64,000 nt of DNA from Symsagittifera roscoffensis. Lineage: Eukaryota > Xenacoelomorpha > Acoela > Convolutidae. The notes below the pieces were generated by a model. It searched no databases. It was not told where the DNA came from and saw only the letters and a program-made list of their open reading frames with translations. Every line of letters begins with the position of its first letter. Position 1 is the first letter of the stretch. The stretch spans positions 28,670,833 through 28,734,832 of the forward strand of contig NC_087062.1 in NCBI RefSeq assembly GCF_963678635.1. The letters are read 5' to 3'. The translations under genes and the position numbers were made by a program. Shown in pieces: positions 56,150 to 64,000 of this stretch.

Positions 56150-56990
56150 GAAAATGTTTGGGATTGGGTTTTTTGAGTGGCTTTGCAAAATTGTTTCGCT
56201 TCATGCAAAAAAAAATTCCAATCTTTCTCCAAAACTCTTCTACCGATTTTGAAAAAAGAGTATCCATAGAAAAACAGCCTATACCCTTGTGTGCCTGTAA
56301 ACTCCCTTTTTCGCGTTTCCTTTTTGTCTACAGCCTCAGAAAAATCTACGGGGGAATTTTTGACCGATAGTTTTGACTTTTTTCGTTTTCTCAAAATCTA
56401 ACCCAATAAATCTGAGATGTTAATGAATTGTGAGGACTGGAAAGGCTCCCCTCCATAAGTGGTTTTAGTTTTTTGAGACGCTTTGGAAAATTTACTTTTT
56501 GTTTGCAAAAAAATATATAGTTTAAAGGGTATTCATAGAAAGACCGCATTTGTTCTTGTGTGCCGGCATAATTCCCTGTTCTCTTCTTTACACTTTTATC
56601 TAAGCCTTTGGAAATGTCTGTAGGGGGATATTTGGTGGTTATTTTTGATTTTTTTTTCGTTTTCTCAAAAACTAACCTACCAAATCTGAAATTTTGGTTT
56701 CAATGAAAAGAACGGATTTGAAAAGCTTCCCTCCATAAACGACTACGCCCAAACTTTTTTACACCTAAAAATATGGCCCTCGGTATTGTCAAGTTTTTGA
56801 TTTTTTTACCGTTTTTGATTTCTGAGGTTGTGGGTTCAATGGAGATAACGGGTAGTAGGAAGCTCCCGTGTGTTAGCACCCACTCACAATTTTTCTACTG
56901 AAAAAGTTATCGTCCTCGGAAAAGTCACTTTTTGGATTTTCAAATGTTAAAACGCGTCCTTTTCCGTTTTTCTTTGTTCTTCGAATTGGG
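56150..56990 (+). repeat. Tandem repeat of roughly 175-bp units (family D), array 2
   Basis: Units share AAACTAACCTACCAAATCTG, GGTTTCAATGAAAAGAACGG, AAAGCTTCCCTCCATAAACG, ACTACGCCCAAACTTTTTTA and ATGGCCCTCGGTATTGTCAA with array 1 at 31960-32870. About four units, same orientation. Confidence 0.6.
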
Positions 56991-57238
56991 TTGCTGATAT
57001 TTTATGGTCTAATCGACCCTAAAATAACTCGGAAAAAAGGAACGATGGTTGATTTAGGAACATCAAGAACTATTGTAGTCGAGAATTTCCTACAAGATCA
57101 GCGCACGCCATTTTACCATCAATTTGCCCCTTGCTTCTGTACCCAGTGATAATGTCAACTTTTTACAATTTCACATAACTTAACGAAGTTAGTTTGAATT
57201 GATTGGTAAATCTTTGAAGTTCATTCAGAGGTTGTTCA

Positions 57239-57859
57239 TTATGTGGCTCGATTTTGATTTCGTGGGCAAGAATGGACTTCTTTTTCTAAATTAATTGGTG
57301 AATTCCCCATCAGAAGATTTGGTACGAAGTTTCTGATTCCGATTAAAAAGTAAAGAACTCTTCCGTTAAATAACTCTTTTATTTCTATGCAATACTTGAG
57401 AAGGTAAAATTTTAGAGAAAACATTGTTCTTTTTCTAGATCTTTTGTTATTTGTTGCAGTGAAATGAGCAGTCGTGTTTTTGAAGATGTCTGAAATGTTT
57501 GTTATTTCATCAAGATAGCGCATAGAAGCTTTATTTTAACGGTTTGTTCTTTCCACTAAAATTATATTTTCGGGTGACGAACAAAATATGTTCTTCTCTC
57601 ACTCGATTGGAGGAAGTTTTCGCAGACTCTTCTTGAAGTCATCTGCAAACAAATGTATCCAACTGGCACAATTTTCTCTAGGGGTTTTATTGTGCGTCCT
57701 GATCAGTTCCTTTTTCTTTTCGCAGTCTTGACTCCATAGCCTAAAACAAGATTGTCGGTGAAAATCGTGTATCTCTTTAAGTGGAACATGGATATTTGTT
57801 TGGCTCACTAGATGTGATTTCGGTCTAAATGATTCATTCAGTTTCAGTAAGAAACGCAT
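57239..57859 (-). other. Two unrecognised open frames, possibly exons
   Basis: 57859-57599 ends with CASWIHLFADDFKKSLRKLP then a possible donor (ATCGA|GTGAGA). 57523-57239 is preceded by a plausible acceptor (AACATTTCAG, boundary about 57490). They lie on the same strand, downstream of the M1-like exon at 60300-61040, and the LFADDFKKS stretch faintly recalls the ERAP1_C helical domain. Splice phases do not join cleanly, so this is only a suggestion. Confidence 0.2.
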
Positions 57860-60299
57860 AAATTGAGTAATTTCCAGTTAGTAATTGCTAAGAGCAGTTT
57901 TTCCTAGTTAGGAATGGATAGGAATGAAGCGGAGAAATACTATGTGTTACCAGCAAATTTACTAGAATTATGCAGAAAATGAAATTTCTGTATTATTAAG
58001 CTAGGTTTACCAGCATAAACAGACAAGAAAGCAAAAATAGGTCTGTAAAACCAATCAAGAGTTCTAGATGGAAAAACTGATTAACGAGGAGAGTAGCAGT
58101 TTTCATTAGTCCGAAAGCGTAAAAAGTTAAAAAATTGAATAACACACCCCTTTTCACCGTTATATTTACAGTTTACACGTGTGGAGTGTACAGTGCTGAT
58201 TTAAATTATCCGGACAAAACAAATAAAACTTGAAAACTAAAATTTGTTTTTCTCAAGTTGGGTTAAATTTAGATCAGTACTTCTGAAGACAAAATTTGCT
58301 TTGAATTTTAGTAGATTTAAAATGATGCAAAACTCGGGTCCAACATTGTACCCGAAAAAACTACAATTTTGGTTTTTGTAGTCAACCAGCCGAAATTACG
58401 CCACAACTATTGCTTTCATTACTGACAAAGTTATATCACAGTGAGCCTCTTATGTAGCCCATCAAAAACAACAAATAAAAAGTTCGTATTTTATGGTAAT
58501 TTATGGCTATTCGATGAAAATAAATTTATTGATACAAAAAAATTTGAAGATTATACCCCTCTTGACTTTTCTTGGGTTACATAGGATGCTCATTATGAGA
58601 ACTTTTTCAGTAATTAAACCAGTAGATCTGGCGTAAGTTTTGATTGACTTGAAAGGTCGTTTCGTAAGAAAAATGGTCGTTTCAGGGGTTAAATTTTAGA
58701 CCCGAGATTTGCAAAATAATTAGCACCATATTTGCTCTGCGAAAACTCTTAACAAGGTTTGTGTTGATCAGTTTTGTCTAAATTCAACCCAATTTGAGAA
58801 AAACCGTGTTTTAATTGTCAAATTTTTTCGTTTTGTCCTTATAATTCAAATCGGCATTCGTATTTTAGTAAGATGCAACTTTTTTCCCCAAAATAAATAG
58901 CAAATTTCAGTACTATTTTTGGTGGCGCTTTTGAATCAGTGTGCTGCATTAGCTGTATAATAACATGTGCTTTAACATTTGATTGGTATCAAGTTAACAG
59001 TTGATGCTTCAAATCAGCAATTGAAATGTAAAAAGCAATCCGTTTCATACAACAGTATGATAATTAAAATCCCATTTCAATATATATTTAGCAAGATTTT
59101 TGAAATTCATAATTTATACGCAATTTGGTTTGACATAATCTAAATTATTATATGCAAAATTAGTATGGTAGCCTTTAGTTTTTAAATTTTAAACAAGACT
59201 ACTCGTAGCAGGGCGCAGCCCTGAATGTTCCGACTGCCTTTTAAGGTCTATGGAGCAGTAATAACATGGAAAATTTAAATGTAATTAAGTAAAATTAAAA
59301 TTTTTTTTCTAAAAAGTTTGAGATTTTTTGTGAAAACATCCCCCCACATGCCATATTAAGTACAAAGTGATAGATTTTGCTCCTATTAACAAATCAATTA
59401 TGGCATATAAGCTTCCTTGAACCAATTTGGAACGTTTTCTAAGACGGATTAAATCTCGCTTACGCGTTAATAGCGCGAAGTATGTCGCGCGTTAATTGTC
59501 CCAAATTGGCCAAAATGGCAATCTTTGAACCCTCATAACTTTACGAAAACTGATCACAGGTGAAATATTTTTTCAAATTTAAGCTCAAGACAACAGTAGC
59601 TTTCGAATGATGTAAAAAAACTCCGTCAAAAATGGTTAGTTAAAAAGTCGAAACTTGTCTGAAGAAAAAAAGACTCACCCCGAGCACAAATATTCCGTTA
59701 CTTTCGTATCGAAAGTCGGAACAATTATTGCATGCAAAGTTTTATATTGTGCATTTTAAAGCTTATATGCATCCAAACTTTGCGAAGTTGCAGCTGTGCC
59801 TCTGTGTAAAAAAGTTTTAAAGTCTTTTTAAAGCCCCCCCCCCCCAATTTCAAATTTTGAACTAAGAGAAATGAAATTGGATTCAAAATCAATTCAATGT
59901 TTTCAGGATTGTGTGAATTTAGCTTATAATTGGACATGCACAGTTACCAACACTATTTGGTTTTGAGGTTTAGCTATATACATCGTAAACACTATTTTAC
60001 AAGGTCGTTTTACCCTCTGGGCGATTCAAGCTGGAACCATGGTCTCCATTTGCACGAATACTCTACATACTTCAAGTCATCGCCTGATAGAGTTTGAAAG
60101 AAAAAGTAGTCCACGCAAGTCAGGAAAAAGTTCAGCTCGTGATTACCTGAGGGTGTTTTTCATAAGTCCTCCCTAATTTTTGTCTTAACTCATTCTTATC
60201 AAAAAGAATTTTTTTTCAGTGGCTGTTGATTTAATCAAGGGTATTCAAGCAACTTGGCGTCTCCTATAGTGCATCCTCGAAAAAAGAAAATGGGAAGTA
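57860..60299. other. Noncoding region
   Basis: No gene supported. Points seen: GCGCGAAGTATGTCGCGC (59481-59498), with 6-bp palindromic arms GCGCGA/TCGCGC; a family-A-like tail (59777-59808); a C run of ten (59836-59845). Confidence 0.4.
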
Positions 60300-61040
60300 C
60301 TATTGAAAAACACCTTGGTCGCCCAATAATCCCTTCTGTTTAAGCAGTGATTGGCTGTTTAAAATTTTAACCAGCCAATCAAAACTGATCAAACCACGAA
60401 CCGAAATATGGAATATGTCCAGAATGTATATTTCCAAGTATTTCCGTTCTTCTGTAGAATTGGTAAACGTGTCAGATTGAACCCATTTGAAAAAATTTTC
60501 GTAACAAACTTCCGGATATTGAACCAAAAAGTTTCTACCTTCGAAGGCATTGACAAGTAATATTTGATGTTCCTCTAGTGAAAATGTGAACTCAATTTCA
60601 TTGTATTTGTCCGTTATGATTTCGACTTTCTGAAGTTCTTTCTGATTAACATTATGGAATTTCACGGCGAATTGAGGTGCATATTTTTTCGGCAAGCAGT
60701 TTGAGCTTGATTGGTTCATCTCGACGACGTCGCAATGAAAAGTGTAACTGAATTTGGCGATTTGCTTACTCGAATCAACCTCCAGTTTCAAAATTGGTAA
60801 AAGCTCTTCATGTAGCCAGTATTGCATGAATTCAGTGACGTCGAAGCTTATCTGAGGACATTTAGTAAGTTCTTCGGTAAATAATTCGGCAGTTAGGGAA
60901 CTGAACGGATATTTGTTCATGATAACACCCAGACAAGTCCACAAGTTTTGGCCGGTTGCGGAATAGAGCATAGATATGAGGTTTCCGACTTTGTACTCAA
61001 ATGCAGAAACGAAAGCTGGGATGCCGCTGGCGGCTTTCAT
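60300..61040 (-). CDS. M1-aminopeptidase-like exon (C-terminal region, partial)
   Basis: A clean 246-codon frame in DNA where such length is rare. Order of features (residues from the ATG): SAFEYKVGNLISMLYSATG (about 13-31), like the KG..V..ML....G helix of M1 peptidases; NKYPFSSLTAELFTEELTK (43-61), like KY...N....DLW..L; VTEFMQYWLHEELLPILKLE (68-87), like V...M..W....G.PV..V; then a beta-sandwich-like stretch and ILLVNAFEGRNFLVQY (about 160-175), like W.LLN....G.Y.V.Y; finally the start of the ERAP1_C helices. The catalytic HExxH...E would be in upstream exons, which I did not find between 61041 and 64000. An AG precedes the ATG, and GTGTTT near 60310 could be a donor, so it may be an internal exon. 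It could also be a retained fragment. The assignment rests on pattern only. Confidence 0.5.
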   Translation of the reverse strand: MKAASGIPAFVSAFEYKVGNLISMLYSATGQNLWTCLGVIMNKYPFSSLTAELFTEELTKCPQISFDVTEFMQYWLHEELLPILKLEVDSSKQIAKFSYTFHCDVVEMNQSSSNCLPKKYAPQFAVKFHNVNQKELQKVEIITDKYNEIEFTFSLEEHQILLVNAFEGRNFLVQYPEVCYENFFKWVQSDTFTNSTEERKYLEIYILDIFHISVRGLISFDWLVKILNSQSLLKQKGLLGDQGVFQ

Positions 61041-61171
61041 CTGGCCTTTTCAGTGATGTTCAATGCATTGGAAAATGACAAAAAAAATCAATGCATAAGG
61101 TTGATTTACCGTATTTAATGATAGATAGCCTGTCAATTGTGGCAGCGCATAAAGTTGTTAAATTGCGAGAT

Positions 61172-61330
61172 TAGTTTGCTTAGCAAGCGTTATCAAACCG
61201 GAATGTAGACTTTTTTCGGGTTAACAACTAGCTTAACAGAATCACTTGAATCATTTTAACGAAGAGGTGACGCACCTGCCTATAAAGACAAAGGTCAATT
61301 GTTCGAGTTCGGCCAGGACCTTATATTTGT
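61172..61330 (+). repeat. Dispersed family E copy joined to a tRNA-like segment
   Basis: TTAGCAAGCGTTATCAAACC, GGAATGTAGACTTTTTTCGG and TTAACAACTAGCTTAACAGA match copies at 54378 and 55801. It is followed by GAGGTGACGCACCTGCC and a B-box-like TGTTCGAGTTCGGCC, so it may be a tRNA-related SINE. Confidence 0.4.
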
Positions 61331-61382
61331 AAGCGGAACATCTCTGCGTGACAAAAAAATATATTTATCGGACTTCTTTTTT

Positions 61383-61980
61383 TTGCTTTTTATTTGTCAG
61401 CATAGTTACCGCAGCACGAAATTTGCCTAAAATTTGAGCATTTTTAACGTGTTTTCAAGTGCGTTCCGGTTTTGGGCAAGTAATTGAGTTCCAAGAAGTT
61501 TTGGCTATTTTTTTAAGCTAATTTTGATTTTTTTCATGCTTATCTTTAAATTTTTGAAAGTTTTTCTTTATAATTTCAACGAGTGTTCTGTGCATTTAGT
61601 GCAGGGAAAACACCAATGCTTGAGACGGCAAATCCAAGAAGTTTGATTTCTGTCGCGGCGTGTTTTTTTTATCGAAACAAAGTTTTCGAATATTTCAGAC
61701 TTTCGTGTTTGCTAATTTTAGTCAGGTTAGGTCCCGCAGAAAGGATCGGTTTCTTTTTAGTATTTTGAAAGCTCTTTTTAACGTTTCTAATGGGTAGGTA
61801 AAGGTGTTTTGGGAATTTTTTGCCTGTTTCTGCTATTTTTGTAACTTTTTTTGATAAAAAAAAACGATTTTTTGAAGGTTTTTTTTTTCAATTTTTGAAT
61901 TGTCTTTTTATTTGCTTGTAATCATAGTCATACATTTTTGTATCGCAAGTGATGCGAAGCTCCGTTTTGCCTCTGTGTCT
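61383..61980 (+). repeat. Direct repeat pair, first copy
   Basis: Shared with about 62150-62660: GCGTTCCGGTTTTGGGCAAG, TAATTGAGTTCCAAGAAGTT, CTGTGCATTTAGTGCAGGG, ATGCTTGAGACGGCAAATCC, AAGTTTGATTTCTGTCGCG and the terminal TGTATCGCAAGTGATGCGAA family-A tail. About 0.5-0.6 kb each, roughly 0.76 kb apart. Confidence 0.65.
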
Positions 61981-62149
61981 GTATAACAAAGCGGGGCAAA
62001 TCGGATTTTCTCGAGGGGATTTAAATATTTTAACTAGGTCTCTTCCGTTAAATAAAAGAGCTATGCTCGTCTGCTTGTTGTTCTAATGATGGTGGTAGTA
62101 TTTTTGGCATAAGGGTTCTCCTTTTCTATCGTTATTGATTTTTGTCGGC

Positions 62150-62660
62150 TTAGTTAGCGCAGCACTAAATTTTGCCTGAAGTTTGAGCTTTTTTTTTCTA
62201 ATTAAAAAAGCTTTTCAGTGTATTCCGGTTTTGGGCAAGTAATTAAGTTCCAATAAGTTTTGGCTATTTTTTAGCTAATGTTAGATTTTTTTCATGCTGT
62301 TCGATAAAAATTTTTGAAAGTTGTTTTCTTTATAATTTCAAGGGTTGTTCTGTGCATTTAGTGCAGGGGTATCACCCATGCTTGAGACGACAAATCCCAG
62401 AAGTTTGATTTCAGTCGCGACCTGTTTTTAGTCGAATATTTCAGACCTTCGTGTAAGCTCTTTGTAACGTTTCTAATGGATAGGTAGTTTTGTTTCTGGA
62501 ACTTTTTGTCCTTTTTTGCAGTGTGTACTTCTTTGATTCAAAAAATGATTTTTGGTTTTTTGAAGGTTTTTTCTATTTTTTATTTGCTGGAAATCATTGT
62601 CATGCGTTTTTGTATCGCAATTGATGCGAAGCATTTCTGTATCGCAAGTGTTGCTCCGAG
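62150..62660 (+). repeat. Direct repeat pair, second copy
   Basis: Same ordered motifs as 61383-61980 (TATTCCGGTTTTGGGCAAGT, TTAGTGCAGGGGTATCACCC, TGAGACGACAAATCCCAGAA). Its family-A tail is itself duplicated and broken (TGTATCGCAATTGATGCGAA, then TGTATCGCAAGTGTTGC). Confidence 0.6.
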
Positions 62661-62781
62661 CTCAAAAAAAATTGGAAGGGGATCAAGTGTCACGCACCGA
62701 AATTTCTCGAATACAATAGATTATATTGAGAAATATTGGCCGAAAATGTAACCAATTTAAGCAACATATTTTATTAAGAAT

Positions 62782-63080
62782 CGATGAACGTAGTGAAGAC
62801 ATTTACATAGGTCGTGATGGTTTTTTTCAGGCAAACTCTTGGAGTTTGTTCACGCTCAATTTTGATTTTTCGCGATTTGACTCAATGTTCGAGTTCATTT
62901 CTTTTGTCAAAAGGAAGGCAAACTCATTTATCGAACAGCTTAAGTGTAAAAGTCGTCATAAGTGTAAAGAAACGTGAGCGACTTCTTTTTTTTTGGTTTT
63001 TAACTTTCCGATTCCCTACAGAAATAAAAACTTTATCAATATATCCAGTTTTCGCAAATTGAGTTAGTTTTATCAGAAAA
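62782..63080 (+). repeat. Dispersed repeat family C, copy 3
   Basis: GATGAACGTAGTGAAGACAT, TTACATAGGTCGTGATGG, GGAAGGCAAACTCATTTATC, and CAGTTTTCGCAAATTGAGTT near the end: the same order as the 24.1- and 52.8-kb copies. Confidence 0.55.
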
Positions 63081-64000
63081 GTATCACTCATAAAATTTTC
63101 TTTATCACGACCATATCGCCTCTAAAGTTCACGACTATATCGCCTTATAATTCCACAAAATTTAAATCACACGAAACTATTTGTTTCTATCTAATCCCAC
63201 TAATTTATAATTTTTGTCTAAGCCTAACAAAAATATTTTTTAAAATAGGATAATTTTTCTCTGAGCCCAACAAAATATTTTTTAAATTAGGAATAATCGG
63301 AAGTATGAATTTCTAAAAATTCGTCAGTAATTTTATTGATAACAGGCGAAATATCTTTTTGATTTTGAGCTCATCGATATCCTCAGGTTGTATTAAAACA
63401 TCGAAAAAAAATTGCTGTTCGAGTTGTCTGAAGAAAAAACTACACCGAGAGCAATTATCAAAAATCGGGACATTAGACTGCTCGTAACAGGATGATTTCT
63501 TGAATTCTGCCCTGAAAGGTATCTATAACGGCAAAAAACAAATTTTTTCTTTGGTAAACTGCTACACAGTAAACAGGGTAACAGGGATCAAAAAAAGTTG
63601 ACCACATCAATTAGAAAAACCACTTTTTTAACGTGATGTCTTTTTTCGTGCGTCGTCTGAAATGTACCTAGTGAAAATAAAAGTTGCCTCTTCTTGATAC
63701 TTTTTTAAAAAGATTTGTTTCGAAAGAAGCGCTAAATAAAGTTTTGGACTTAATTAAAGTTTTGTATTTTTTTTTCGAAAATTTTTAACACACGAAAATA
63801 AATTTCCTCCACAATTTCTGTCTGAAGTGTCATTACTTCGATTTAAGATCAGCCATTTTAGATAGTCAAATCGACACGTTTGTACACTGAAAATAAAGAT
63901 AAAAAATATGAAATTAGTTCGCAAAATACAATCTGAAAATTATTAAATCAATGATTGGTAGTTATGTTTCAAATTAGACAGTCATGCTTACAATCTGTCA
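63081..64000. other. Noncoding AT-rich DNA at the window end
   Basis: No gene seen. CACGACCATATCGCC and CACGACTATATCGCC (63107 and 63130) and TAAAATAGGATAATTTTTCT / TAAATTAGGAATAAT (63241, 63283) are short local duplications. 63410-63500 shares stretches with 59640-59720 (GTCTGAAGAAAAAA...GAGCA). Confidence 0.4.

Overview
This window is animal nuclear DNA, AT-rich and full of short T runs. The evidence for an animal is a TEAD/Scalloped transcription factor spread over 12 coding exons, a PKM-type pyruvate kinase, a first exon of a metazoan-type MESH1/HDDC3, spliceosomal GT-AG introns, AATAAA poly(A) signals, and remnants of CR1-like, other LINE, Penelope-like, Crypton-like, hAT-like and Helitron-like transposons. 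I cannot assign a phylum. Gene density is low: about three recognisable protein genes plus one lone peptidase exon in 64 kb.

Layout. 274-1808: decayed, GC-richer element with a coiled coil followed by an SGNH/GDSL-like domain, cut off by a 200-N gap. 2301-6301: one short interspersed repeat and two abutting Helitron-like elements with cores of about 150-bp tandem repeats. 8222-10738: pyruvate kinase, two coding exons, + strand, apparently intact. 11.4-13.5 kb: nested MITEs, tandem repeats and a broken reverse-transcriptase piece. 13.5-19.2 kb: repeat-derived noncoding DNA. 19.19-22.17 kb: a segment with unlike base composition and no assignable gene. 22.3-23 kb: a foldback and a hAT-like MITE with 8-bp target-site duplication. 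25446-37417: the TEAD gene, 649 codons, with a TEA DNA-binding domain, a long Q/S/P-rich linker and a C-terminal coactivator (YAP)-binding domain; its introns hold tRNA-like and LINE/Penelope debris. 39.1-40.9 kb: tyrosine-recombinase (Crypton-like) remnant on the minus strand. 41.2-48.1 kb: a satellite of about 350-bp units split by one large minus-strand CR1-like LINE (SGNH and PHD-like ORF1 region, endonuclease, reverse transcriptase, ATT-rich microsatellite tail). 49.2-50.7 kb: third Helitron-like copy. 52.8-53.5 kb: repeat with a 448-bp insertion and 14-bp target-site duplication. 53825-54010: HDDC3/MESH1 first coding exon. 54-60 kb: dispersed repeats. 60300-61040: minus-strand exon of an M1-aminopeptidase-like protein. 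61-64 kb: more dispersed repeats.

The cellular genes do unrelated jobs: glycolysis (pyruvate kinase), Hippo-pathway transcription (TEAD), (p)ppGpp/NADPH hydrolysis (MESH1) and peptide trimming (M1-like). Nothing suggests an operon or functional cluster. The unusual biology lies in the mobile elements: two unrelated SGNH-domain element ORFs, Helitron-like elements with tandem-repeat cores, and a hairpin-tailed repeat family that I found only in one orientation. All splice sites, motifs and repeat boundaries were read by eye; no database search was possible.
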